Source: an uncultured Clostridium sp.
GTDB taxonomy: Bacteria > Cyanobacteriota > Vampirovibrionia > Gastranaerophilales > Gastranaerophilaceae
NCBI GenBank assembly: GCA_905212085.1
Contig: CAJMDF010000008.1
Location: 1 to 54,812, forward strand
DNA length: 54,812 nucleotides
Direction: 5' to 3'
A program made the translations under genes and the position numbers. This document shows, piece after piece, positions 34,688 through 42,937 of this stretch (positions are counted from its first letter, which is position 1; each line of letters starts with the position of its first letter). The notes under the pieces were generated by a model. That model was not told the origin of the DNA. It ran no database searches and saw nothing but the letters and a program-made list of their open reading frames with translations.

Positions 34688-34800
34688 TGTAATCCCAGAT
34701 TATTGTATATATTTAAATTTATATTAATAAGACATAAAATGCAATATGTTAACTTGAATGAATAAATACCGAATTTTAAATTTTTGCGTATAATATTAAT

Positions 34801-35310
34801 ATGAAATATTGTAGTGAATGCGGAGCAGAATTAAAAGAAAAAGAATGTATAAATTTTGGAATTAGTGACGGACTTATCCCTTATTGTCCTGTATGTAACG
34901 AATTTAGATTTCCAAAATATAATGTAGCTGTTAGCGCAGTGATTTTTAATCCTGAATATTCTAAAATTTTATTAATACACCAGTATGGCAGACCTCGTAA
35001 TATTCTTGTAGCAGGTTATGTAAATAAAGGAGAAAATCTATCTTCAGCACTAGTAAGAGAAATTAAAGAAGAAGTAAACCTTGATGTGGCATCATATAAA
35101 TTTAACGAATCCGAATATTATAACGGCTCAAATACACTTATCTGCAATTTTATTGTTCAAGCTGCAAATGAAGATTTTAAATTATCCCAAGAAGTTGATG
35201 GCGCTGAATGGTTTGATATTGAAACTGCAAAAGATGTTATTTATAAAGGCGGTCTAGCTGAAAAATTTTTAAATTTAGCTGTTTCAAAACTTCCTGCACT
35301 TATGCTATAA
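34801..35310 (+). CDS. Nudix hydrolase with N-terminal zinc ribbon (NudC-like)
   Basis: 169 residues: a zinc ribbon (CSEC at 4-7, CPVC at 29-32) followed by a Nudix domain with the box GYVNKGENLSSALVREIKEE (about 78-97), where the usual final glycine is asparagine. The layout recalls NudC NADH/decapping pyrophosphatases, but it is shorter and lacks their extra domain. The target is a nucleoside diphosphate derivative. It is followed by dapF, 28 bases on. Confidence 0.85.
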   Translation: MKYCSECGAELKEKECINFGISDGLIPYCPVCNEFRFPKYNVAVSAVIFNPEYSKILLIHQYGRPRNILVAGYVNKGENLSSALVREIKEEVNLDVASYKFNESEYYNGSNTLICNFIVQAANEDFKLSQEVDGAEWFDIETAKDVIYKGGLAEKFLNLAVSKLPALML

Positions 35311-35338
35311 TCATGCATAAGTGAAAGGATAAAATTTA

Positions 35339-36172
35339 ATGAAAACTATAAAATTAACGAAAATGCAAGGTTGTGGAAACGATTTTGTGATTATTGATTA
35401 CCCCGAATTTGAAAAGACCGGAATGAAGATGGCCGAACTTGCAAAAAAAGTATGTGATAGAAATTTTGGAGTCGGTGCTGATGGGATGATTATCCCAAAA
35501 TTAGATACAAAAGATACTGATTTAGGCTGGTATTTTTATAATTCAGACGGATCTACCGCTCAAATGTGCGGAAATGGGATGAGATGTTTTGCTAAATATG
35601 CTTATGATAACAAACTAGTGGATAAAAAAGCATTTAGTGTCGAAACTCTTGCAGGTGTGATAAAACCTGAACTTTTAGAAAACGGTTTAATCAAAGTGAA
35701 TATGGGCAAACCTATTTTAGAGGATAAAAAAATTCCTTTCTGGGGTGAAAGAAAAATAACAGCTCTTGATAGAGAATTTGATATTACACCTGTTTCGATG
35801 GGAAATCCTCATTGTGTAATTATTACAGATGAAGATCCTATGGAATTGGCTGTGAAATACGGTCCTGTGATTGAAAAACATGAATATTTCCCTGAAAAAA
35901 CTAATACTGAATTTGTTAAAGTTAAATCTCGTATGGAAATCGATATGAGAGTATATGAAAGAGGCTGCGGAATTACTTTAGCTTGCGGTACAGGTGCATG
36001 TGCCAGTGTTGTTTCTTGTGTTTTAAATAACTTAACAGAACAAAAGGTTAAAGTTAATCTTTTAGGTGGGCCTGTATTTGTTGAATGGCAAGGATCTAAG
36101 GACGATACTGAGAAAGATATTTTCTTAATCGGTTCTGCAAATTACAGCTTTTTTGCAGAGTATATATTGTAA
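35339..36172 (+). CDS. dapF: Diaminopimelate epimerase
   Basis: Converts LL- to meso-diaminopimelate for lysine and peptidoglycan. Both catalytic cysteines are present: C77 in AQMCGNGMRC and C216 in LACGTGACAS. QGCGNDFVIID at the N-terminus and SMGNPHCV in the middle are family signatures. Length 277 is normal. AAAGGA precedes the start. Confidence 0.97.
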   Translation: MKTIKLTKMQGCGNDFVIIDYPEFEKTGMKMAELAKKVCDRNFGVGADGMIIPKLDTKDTDLGWYFYNSDGSTAQMCGNGMRCFAKYAYDNKLVDKKAFSVETLAGVIKPELLENGLIKVNMGKPILEDKKIPFWGERKITALDREFDITPVSMGNPHCVIITDEDPMELAVKYGPVIEKHEYFPEKTNTEFVKVKSRMEIDMRVYERGCGITLACGTGACASVVSCVLNNLTEQKVKVNLLGGPVFVEWQGSKDDTEKDIFLIGSANYSFFAEYIL

Positions 36173-36232
36173 AATCTCGTATTTCCATGGTAATATTGAT
36201 TTATAGCCAAAATATAAAAAGGAGAAAATAAA

Positions 36233-36529
36233 ATGAAAAATTATGAATTATTAACTGTGTTTAAGCCAAATTTAGATGCAGAAGAAGTAGATAAAGCAGT
36301 TGAAAGATTAGGCGCTTTAGTTTCTGAATTAGGTGGTAAAGTTGAATCTACAGATAAGACAGGTAGAAAAAAATTAGCTTATGATATCCAAAACTTTAGA
36401 GATGGATTTTTCGTAACTACAGTTTTAAGCTTACCTTCTGAAAAAGTTGCTGAATTCAGACGTCAATTAAGATTAAGCGACAATATTTTAAGAACAATGT
36501 TCTTAGAATCATCAAAAGCAGCAGTTTAG
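36233..36529 (+). CDS. rpsF: 30S ribosomal protein S6
   Basis: Standard bS6 of 98 residues: MKNYELLTVFKPNLD, GRKKLAYDIQNFRDGFFV and RLSDNILRTMF. It heterodimerises with S18 on 16S rRNA. AAGGAG precedes the ATG. It is the first gene of the rpsF-ssb-(small ORF)-rpsR operon. I found no recognisable S6:S18 leader motif in the 60 bases upstream. Confidence 0.97.
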   Translation: MKNYELLTVFKPNLDAEEVDKAVERLGALVSELGGKVESTDKTGRKKLAYDIQNFRDGFFVTTVLSLPSEKVAEFRRQLRLSDNILRTMFLESSKAAV

Positions 36530-36542
36530 TTAAAAAGAAAGG

Positions 36543-36572
36543 ATATATTTGTAAAGTTCTTTGCAAATATAT
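36543..36572 (+). promoter_or_regulatory. Intercistronic hairpin between rpsF and ssb
   Basis: ATATATTTG (36543-36551) pairs with CAAATATAT (36564-36572), and the inner bases TAAAG and CTTTG continue the stem to a two-base loop. The nearly continuous stem of about 14 pairs has no T run, so it is more likely an mRNA processing or stability element than a terminator. Confidence 0.5.
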
Positions 36573-36586
36573 ATGATGGGTGAAAG

Positions 36587-36988
36587 ATGTCACTTGCAAA
36601 ATCAGTAGTTACAGGAACAGTTTATAGAGCACCGGAAAAACGTTTTACTCAAAATAACGTTGCTGTGTCAGCTTTTGTTCTTAATATTGGCGAAAGAGAA
36701 GAAACTTTGATTAGAGTATTATCAAAAAGAAATGCTCTTGATGAAATAGTTTCTTCATTGACTAAAGGTGAAAGAGTTCTTGTAGAAGGCAGACTCCAAA
36801 CAGCTGCTGTTAAGATGGATGATGGCTCTGAAAAAAGAATCTATGAAATCGATGCTAATACAATCGAAATTCTGGGTGAAGGAGCATCAACCCCAGCTAA
36901 TCAAAAATTTGGAACAGAAGAAATCGTTAAATTTGAATCAGATGACATGTCAAATGAATTGATTAACGAAGATGAGATTCCGTTTTAG
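36587..36988 (+). CDS. ssb: Single-stranded DNA-binding protein
   Basis: An OB-fold SSB of 133 residues, with the usual GTVYRAPEKRFT start and a C-terminal acidic tip ending NEDEIPF, the peptide that recruits replication and repair partners. It is shorter than typical SSB, with a brief linker. A GGGTG site precedes the start. Placement between rpsF and rpsR is the classical arrangement. Confidence 0.94.
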   Translation: MSLAKSVVTGTVYRAPEKRFTQNNVAVSAFVLNIGEREETLIRVLSKRNALDEIVSSLTKGERVLVEGRLQTAAVKMDDGSEKRIYEIDANTIEILGEGASTPANQKFGTEEIVKFESDDMSNELINEDEIPF

Positions 36989-37006
36989 TTTTGAAAGGAA
37001 TTCATA

Positions 37007-37243
37007 ATGGGTAAAAACGGAAAATATGCTTTGGCAGTAGCTTGTCAAATAGCTACTCAAACACAAAAAATAAAACAGTTACAAAATAAGTCAACTTGTA
37101 AATATTTCCAAAATGCAATATCAGTTAATGCAAAACCTGATTTGTTTGTAAGAAGCCAAAATCCTATGGGAAATATTTATAAAAAATCAATTACAGAAGA
37201 AATAGTTGACAGAATATTTGCAAATGTAAGAAAAGAAAAATAA
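37007..37243 (+). CDS. Small basic protein inserted in the rpsF-ssb-rpsR operon
   Basis: 78 residues, basic, with no known domain: MGKNGKYALAVACQIATQTQ at the start and SITEEIVDRIFANVRKEK at the end. AAAGGA lies eight bases before the ATG, and the spacing to both neighbours is short, so it should be translated with ssb and S18. It is not part of the standard operon. Function unknown. Confidence 0.75.
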   Translation: MGKNGKYALAVACQIATQTQKIKQLQNKSTCKYFQNAISVNAKPDLFVRSQNPMGNIYKKSITEEIVDRIFANVRKEK

Positions 37244-37286
37244 GGTCGAGCGCATAAGCGCAAAATAGAAAGGTAAATCTAAAAAA

Positions 37287-37520
37287 ATGGCAAGACAAGA
37301 CGCATCAGATAAGAAAAAACGTAAAAATTGCAGTCTTTGTGCAGACAAAGTAGAAGCAATTGATTACAAAGATGCAGCTAAATTGAAAAGATACTTGACT
37401 GAAGCAGGAAAAATTATTCCTCGCAGAATTACAGGTAACTGTGCTAAGCACCAAAGAATGATTGCTACAGCAATTAAACGTGCTAGAGAAGCTGCAATTA
37501 TCGATTACGTTTTCGATTAA
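37287..37520 (+). CDS. rpsR: 30S ribosomal protein S18, zinc-ribbon form
   Basis: bS18 of 77 residues with the zinc-binding (C+) form: CSLC near residue 12 and a further Cys/His in NCAKHQRM. RRITGNCAKHQRMIATAIKRAR is the conserved core. It ends the operon, before a strong terminator. Confidence 0.96.
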   Translation: MARQDASDKKKRKNCSLCADKVEAIDYKDAAKLKRYLTEAGKIIPRRITGNCAKHQRMIATAIKRAREAAIIDYVFD

Positions 37521-37530
37521 TTGAAATGGA

Positions 37531-37562
37531 AAGACCGATAAATTTTTTATCGGTCTTTTTTT
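37531..37562. terminator. Intrinsic terminator after rpsR, probably bidirectional
   Basis: AAGACCGATAAA (37531-37542) pairs with TTTATCGGTCTT (37546-37557) over a three-base loop, with a T run after it on the plus strand. It also lies directly after the stop of the convergent TPR gene. Confidence 0.9.
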
Positions 37563-38832
37563 ATTTTTTATTTTCAAAAATTATTTTGTAATACATATCT
37601 GCTTTTATATATTTATTTATAGGTTTCTTTTTCCACAATTTTATATTAATTTCTGCAGGCAGACTTTTAACTGAAAATATTAAATCATTCTGCATTGGAG
37701 AAATATTATTACAGCCATCTTTGAACTTACAGCTTCCCCCCTGATGTATATAATCTCTGAACGTTGATATATCTTCTGTTGCGTTATTATACTCTGAATA
37801 CATTTTTATATTTTTTGTATCAAATATGTACATATAATCATAGCCAAAATCTCTGGCATTTAATCCTGATAATTGTATTAGGTATCTTGTATATCTGTTA
37901 TTTACTTTTGTTCGTAATTTTAAGAAATTTTTTGTCAAGTAGTATTTAGCAATAATTAATTTGTCTTTTTCATCATATTGTAATGATATTGGTGAGAAAT
38001 TTGAATAATCCGATGTGCAAAATTCTTTGTTAGTCCCAATATCCCAAGGTATATAAGGCATACTTAATCCGACCAAAGCATTTGGATTATTCATTAGGAC
38101 ACTGACTTTTGATGGCCCTTGAATGTTTTCGTGGTAGTCACCTTTATAGTTTAATTGATTACATTTGATTGAACCCCACCAGGGTTTGTTATCGACTATA
38201 CTGCCAAATACTGTTGTGTTTGGTTCATAATTTTCTTTGTCAAATAGGGAATTTTTAACATGTTGTTTTCTAATATCAAATATTTGTTGTTTTGACAAAT
38301 AATCATATTCAGAGGCAGGGTTTATTTTTAGTGTTTGAAAATTTGAATAATCATTAATTTTTAAAATATTATTATCTTTATATCCAAAAATGAAAAACGG
38401 GAAATAGTAAAATATAATAACTAGAAATATAATAATTTTAGCAGACACTAAAATACTTACCGGTAATTTTTCTAATATTGATTGTGCATTAAATTTGTTC
38501 TCATGCTTTTCAATTCTTTCATCTAAATCCCGTATATTTTTATAAAAATATATACAATCTTTTCTAGATTGTTTTGCAGTCTCATTATTAGGATCAATTT
38601 CTAAAATTTTTTCATATGTTACAATAGCATTTTTATAATCGTTGATTAATTCATAATAAAATCCTTTTAAAGATAGAACTTCTGTATTTTCAGGATCAAA
38701 AGTGAGAAGTTCATCTATTTCGTTTATTAATTTTTCTATTTCTCCTTTTTTTGAATCTAAAGTTGAGGGTTCAATAGTTTCAATAAAACTTTCAATCTTT
38801 TCAAGTCTTGATTGGAATTCTTCTTTGTTCAT
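37561..38832 (-). CDS. TPR membrane protein
   Basis: 423 residues from the ATG at 38832, which has GAGGG upstream; a longer frame reaches 38889 but overlaps the previous gene. The N-terminal 125 residues carry TPR-like helices (LSLKGFYYELINDYKNAIVTY, EKILEIDPNNETAK). A single membrane segment follows (about 130-155, ILVSAKIIIFLVIIFYYF), then about 270 residues that should be extracytoplasmic. No enzyme motif. It is 1 base after the gene upstream, so the two are coupled. Confidence 0.75.
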   Translation of the reverse strand: MNKEEFQSRLEKIESFIETIEPSTLDSKKGEIEKLINEIDELLTFDPENTEVLSLKGFYYELINDYKNAIVTYEKILEIDPNNETAKQSRKDCIYFYKNIRDLDERIEKHENKFNAQSILEKLPVSILVSAKIIIFLVIIFYYFPFFIFGYKDNNILKINDYSNFQTLKINPASEYDYLSKQQIFDIRKQHVKNSLFDKENYEPNTTVFGSIVDNKPWWGSIKCNQLNYKGDYHENIQGPSKVSVLMNNPNALVGLSMPYIPWDIGTNKEFCTSDYSNFSPISLQYDEKDKLIIAKYYLTKNFLKLRTKVNNRYTRYLIQLSGLNARDFGYDYMYIFDTKNIKMYSEYNNATEDISTFRDYIHQGGSCKFKDGCNNISPMQNDLIFSVKSLPAEINIKLWKKKPINKYIKADMYYKIIFENKK

Positions 38833-38833
38833 A

Positions 38834-39721
38834 TTAGTACCCTCTATATTTTCTTTCTCGTAATTTATCTGCGATAAGCCAAATATCAATTATGAATGAT
38901 GCAATTATCAGTACAAAAAATGGTAAACACATTATAAAGAAATGATTTTTGTATGCAGATTCAATTAAGTCTTTTGCGGTAAATAAAGATATAATGCCTA
39001 TCGTAAACAATACAATTGACAAATATTTAAAATTTACTTCTCCTTGGTTGGACAATATTTGTTTAAAACCTTTATTTAAATAATTATCAATTTTCTCTTT
39101 AATATCATCAGTGTTACCTGGACCTCTAAAATTATATGTAAAATTATTTACACTTCTTGTGTAGTCAATAATTTTATAAATTGTCCGCATAGGAAAACTT
39201 GATGTATTTGAAAGAGAAAATGTTTTATTATTTAAGACTGTAAAATTTAATACAATTTCTCTTAATGCAGTTGTATATCCGTATTTTGTTCTCACAAGAT
39301 CTGTGATAATAGTAAGTTCAAGTGAATTTATATCATTATAACCGCATACAAAATTGTATTGTGGTCTGTTGAAATTAAAATTTATTCTTCCTTGTAAAAA
39401 ATCTATAGATTTAAGATTTAATTTGGAATTAAATTCTTTTACGGCTTTTTGTCTTGCGATAATTGATAAAATAAAACCTAAATAGACAACTAATGGCAAA
39501 ATTATAAATAAAACCCAAGCCATCCAAAATCCGTCAGGCTCCGTTGATGAGACAGTATTATAAGCATCTTTTATCCAGTTACAAAAACTCGCGATTGATG
39601 CAGTTTCTGAAATATTCATAAAATAAGCTAATAAAAGTCCAACAGTATAAATTATACTGAATATACCGCACATTATGGGCATACTTAATGAAGTTTTTTG
39701 TGAGACGTTATTTATGTGCAT
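38834..39721 (-). CDS. Membrane protein of unknown function
   Basis: 295 residues with two hydrophobic segments in the first third (about 16-36 and 68-88) and two near the C-terminus (about 230-248, 262-283), and a soluble stretch of about 140 residues between them. No catalytic motif. It may act with the M48 protease upstream and the TPR protein downstream, with which it forms one transcription unit. Confidence 0.7.
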   Translation of the reverse strand: MHINNVSQKTSLSMPIMCGIFSIIYTVGLLLAYFMNISETASIASFCNWIKDAYNTVSSTEPDGFWMAWVLFIILPLVVYLGFILSIIARQKAVKEFNSKLNLKSIDFLQGRINFNFNRPQYNFVCGYNDINSLELTIITDLVRTKYGYTTALREIVLNFTVLNNKTFSLSNTSSFPMRTIYKIIDYTRSVNNFTYNFRGPGNTDDIKEKIDNYLNKGFKQILSNQGEVNFKYLSIVLFTIGIISLFTAKDLIESAYKNHFFIMCLPFFVLIIASFIIDIWLIADKLRERKYRGY

Positions 39722-39773
39722 ATAACCAACCTTTTTTAATTATACAAATTTTTATAAAATTGTAAATATGAAT

Positions 39774-40556
39774 TTATTTTTGTTCAATTAGTTTTAATCT
39801 TTGTTTAGTGGACGGGTGAGTTGAAAAATATTGTAAATATTCAGGCATTTTGTCTTTTTTCTCTAATAATTTGAAAAATTCTACAGCGCCTGTATTCCGT
39901 CCATATAATTTATAAACTACTCTGTTTGCGTATAAGTCAGCTTCTTTTTCTTGTTTTCTTGAATAACTCAAATTATTCAAATCAGAAATACTGTTGACAG
40001 TTACATTTAAGTTATTATTCCCTGCAGAAAAAATTGATGTTACAGCAGAAATGATGATTTGTCTGCTGAAACTTTTTAAATGATCTCGATGTGCATAATG
40101 ACCAAGTTCATGGGCCAAAATGAATGTAAGAATTTCTTCATCTTTAACTTCTTTTAACAGACCTTTTGTAAAAAAGATTGTACCGTTTGGAGTTACAAAT
40201 GCGTTAATTTCTTTTTTGTTAATTTCATAGATAGGGAATTTGGATTTCCCTTGTAATTTTTTATCTAAGGGTACAATTTCATCTCTTATATTTTCAAGAA
40301 CTTCAATATTTTTATCTCTATTTTCTCCAATCGGACTTATGCTATAAGAAAAGGCATTTTCGATTTTCATTTGAGTTTCATCTGACATCCTGTCAATGAA
40401 AAAATTCCCGATTGCATCTGCAAAGATATAAAGTGCAAAAAGTATTGCCGCTATGCCTGCAACTAAAATTATAAATTCAATACCGACATTAGATTTCCCG
40501 ACATTTACATTGTCTTGTATTACGTTTAAATATCTATCTTCCAAATTTTTATTCAT
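39774..40556 (-). CDS. M48-family membrane metalloprotease
   Basis: A zinc protease of 260 residues with HEXXH at H149-E150-L-G-H153, the third ligand in the KEADLYA segment, and a membrane segment near 27-47. The short HtpX/BepA-like form lacks a C-terminal TPR domain. It likely degrades or processes membrane or periplasmic proteins. It overlaps the UPF0145 gene by 8 bases. Confidence 0.9.
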   Translation of the reverse strand: MNKNLEDRYLNVIQDNVNVGKSNVGIEFIILVAGIAAILFALYIFADAIGNFFIDRMSDETQMKIENAFSYSISPIGENRDKNIEVLENIRDEIVPLDKKLQGKSKFPIYEINKKEINAFVTPNGTIFFTKGLLKEVKDEEILTFILAHELGHYAHRDHLKSFSRQIIISAVTSIFSAGNNNLNVTVNSISDLNNLSYSRKQEKEADLYANRVVYKLYGRNTGAVEFFKLLEKKDKMPEYLQYFSTHPSTKQRLKLIEQK

Positions 40557-40998
40557 AAGTTATTGCTGTTCCATATGCAATTATTGCACATTGAGGTACA
40601 CTTTCTTGCCCGTATGTATCATTTATCATTACAGATTCTATACGTGTATTTATTATAAAATTTGCACCTCTTGCTTTTTCTCTCATGCGTAAAATTGCTT
40701 CTCTTCTACCTCTGTCAAGAACAGATTCAAAAGTAGTCAATCTCCCGCCGAAGAAGTTTTTCAAAGATGCAACAAAGTTTTTAAAATAATCGCCGCTAAT
40801 TACGCATTCACCTGTCACAAGTTCTACTTTTTTTATTTTTTTATTTGTATTCCAAGTTTTTGCACCAAAGTTTACAATCGGTTTTCTGATTAAGGCAATT
40901 TCTCTTTTTCTAATATTTTCAAAATGTCGTTTTTCTATTATTGTACCTGTAATAAAAGTTATTCCCAAAATTACAAGTAGAAATATTATATCACTCAT
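40549..40998 (-). CDS. UPF0145 (YbjQ-like) protein with N-terminal membrane segment
   Basis: 149 residues. A membrane segment (about 4-21) precedes a YbjQ-like domain that includes FFGGRLTTFESVLDRGRREAI and a final AIIAYGTAI strand. The family (heavy-metal-binding-like, unknown function) usually lacks the anchor. It is followed by an M48 protease with an 8-base overlap, suggesting an envelope complex. Confidence 0.85.
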   Translation of the reverse strand: MSDIIFLLVILGITFITGTIIEKRHFENIRKREIALIRKPIVNFGAKTWNTNKKIKKVELVTGECVISGDYFKNFVASLKNFFGGRLTTFESVLDRGRREAILRMREKARGANFIINTRIESVMINDTYGQESVPQCAIIAYGTAITYE

Positions 40999-41006
40999 CT
41001 TATACT

Positions 41007-41330
41007 TTATCCTTTTGGTTCAACTTTTACGGCAGTACCATATGCGTACACCTCAGCTGCACCGACTGTAACTGATGATGTCGCTAATCTTACATTAACT
41101 ACTGCATTTGCTCCCATTCTAACAGCTTGTTCCTGCATTCTAGCAATAGCTTCTTTACGTGCTTCTGTTAAAAGTTCTGTATAACTTTTTAACTCTCCGC
41201 CTACCATATTTTTTAGACCTGCACCAAAATCTTTAATAGCGTTTTTAGCTCTTACAGTGCTACCTGTCACAAGACCATATTGTGCAACGATATTCATTCC
41301 AGGCACAGTTTCAATATTTGTCAAAATCAT
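41007..41330 (-). CDS. UPF0145 (YbjQ-like) protein
   Basis: 107 residues from the ATG at 41330, placed eight bases after a GGAGG site; upstream ATG codons at 41336 and 41381 are less well placed. The sequence MILTNIETVPG, then LKNMVGGELKSYTEL, RMQEQAVRMGANAVVNVR and VYAYGTAV are classical for the pentameric YbjQ family. It has no membrane anchor and sits next to an anchored paralogue. Function unknown. Confidence 0.88.
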   Translation of the reverse strand: MILTNIETVPGMNIVAQYGLVTGSTVRAKNAIKDFGAGLKNMVGGELKSYTELLTEARKEAIARMQEQAVRMGANAVVNVRLATSSVTVGAAEVYAYGTAVKVEPKG

Positions 41331-41394
41331 CTTCATAACCTCCGCCTTGATATTATCATTAGAAGGAGGTTTTGAAATCATATACTTATATTAC

Positions 41395-42876
41395 TTATTT
41401 TATTACTTCAATAGTGTCGTAATCTACAAGATATGGCATATGTTCTTCTGTGATTAACTCACCAGGTAATAAAACAGCAATTCCCGGAGGGCATTCAGCG
41501 ATTACTTCTGCTGCAATTCTGCCTACTGCGTGCTCTTTTGGAATAACTTCTTTGTGTGAATAGAATGCTTCACGAAGTGTCATTTTAATAATCGGTGTTA
41601 GCATAGGCATATGTTTTTTCTTTTCAAGATAACATATATCTGTGTAATTTGTCTTATCAATTTGTTGCAGGCATTTTACAAGATATTGCATATCAGATCT
41701 TGTGTTACCTATGTTAGAAAGTATCAAAAGCCCTGCATCTGATGCACTTTCAACTTCTATATTGAAATCAATTTCCAAAATAGATTCAAGACGTTTTCCT
41801 GATAATCTGTCATCTCTGATAAATACTTTTGTAATATCTGTTTTGTAACCAAAATCAGGTCTTAAATGATGAATATGTTCTAATTTATCAATTTCACGTC
41901 TTAAATATTTTGCGTTTTGTACAGCTCTTTCAAGTTGTTTTCTTCCTCTTGGGCTGTCAAGATTTGCACGAGCAGCGTCAAGACTTGCTAAAAGCATTAA
42001 TGATGGACTTGTCGTATGTAAAAGTTTTAGAGCTTTTTCCACTGCATCACAATCAATTTTTGAATTTTCTGCGATGTGTAACATAGAACTTTGGCTCATG
42101 CTTCCGCCTGTTTTGTGCAAAGAATGAACAACCGCATCTGCCCCAAGTTTTAAAGCAGTTGTCGGTAGATGATTGTTAAAATTCCAAAGGCAGGCATGAG
42201 CTTCATCAACAATTAAAGGTACGTCATATTTCTTGCATACCTCGGCAATTGATTTCACATCAGATACAACCCCTTCATAAGTCGGGTTTGTAATCCATAC
42301 CATTCCCGCATCGCTGTTTTTTGACAGCATTTCTTCAACGCTTTCAGGAGTAACGTTACCCCAAATTCCCCATTCATCAAATTTTTTAGGGATTAACCAT
42401 AATGGTTCTGCTCCTGAGATAATCATACCTGTTAAAATTGATCTGTGGCAATTTCTGTTTGTAACAATTTTTTGACCTTTTTTAGTCAATCCCATTGCTA
42501 ATGCTAAATTGCCTGCAGTTGAGCCGTTTAATAAAAAGAAAGTCTTTTTAGCTCCAAAAGCTTTTGCAGCAAGTTCTTGAGCTTCTTTAATCGGGCCTGT
42601 TGCAGGGTGCAATGTACCTAATCCGTCAAATTCATCTGTAGTATCTATAGATAGAGCTTTTGCGCCGATAAGTTTTTTAAATTCAGGCAAAGATCCGTTC
42701 CCTTTTGTGTGACCTGGAATATGAAATTGATAAGTCGGATTTTCATAAGCATTTTTTAATGCTTCTACAATCGGGGCTTTTACTTTTACTTTAGAATTTT
42801 TTTCTTTTTGTTTTAGCATTTTTAGGGTTTCCAATTTTTTGTGCGGGTAATTTTTGGATTTTGTTACATTTGTCAT
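41395..42876 (-). CDS. speA: Orn/Lys/Arg decarboxylase (PLP-dependent)
   Basis: A 493-residue fold-type I PLP enzyme of the Orn/Lys/Arg decarboxylase family. PLP lysine: K255 in HSLHKTGG; carboxylate to the PLP ring: D224 in VDEAHA. FHIPGHTKG at the start and NGSTAGNLAL are also characteristic. It makes agmatine, cadaverine or putrescine; arginine is the likely substrate but cannot be settled, so the symbol is tentative. A TATATT lies seven bases before the ATG and no ribosome site is visible. SpeE is encoded 9 kb away. Confidence 0.88.
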   Translation of the reverse strand: MTNVTKSKNYPHKKLETLKMLKQKEKNSKVKVKAPIVEALKNAYENPTYQFHIPGHTKGNGSLPEFKKLIGAKALSIDTTDEFDGLGTLHPATGPIKEAQELAAKAFGAKKTFFLLNGSTAGNLALAMGLTKKGQKIVTNRNCHRSILTGMIISGAEPLWLIPKKFDEWGIWGNVTPESVEEMLSKNSDAGMVWITNPTYEGVVSDVKSIAEVCKKYDVPLIVDEAHACLWNFNNHLPTTALKLGADAVVHSLHKTGGSMSQSSMLHIAENSKIDCDAVEKALKLLHTTSPSLMLLASLDAARANLDSPRGRKQLERAVQNAKYLRREIDKLEHIHHLRPDFGYKTDITKVFIRDDRLSGKRLESILEIDFNIEVESASDAGLLILSNIGNTRSDMQYLVKCLQQIDKTNYTDICYLEKKKHMPMLTPIIKMTLREAFYSHKEVIPKEHAVGRIAAEVIAECPPGIAVLLPGELITEEHMPYLVDYDTIEVIK

Positions 42877-42937
42877 AATTATTAATATACACTAAAAAAA
42901 ATTTTTTTTGCATATATTTTGTGTTACATTAATATTT

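Noticed and set aside
36173..36232. An S6:S18-type autoregulatory leader upstream of rpsF
   Set aside because: Only 60 bases separate dapF and rpsF and I could not find the conserved bulged-stem motif.
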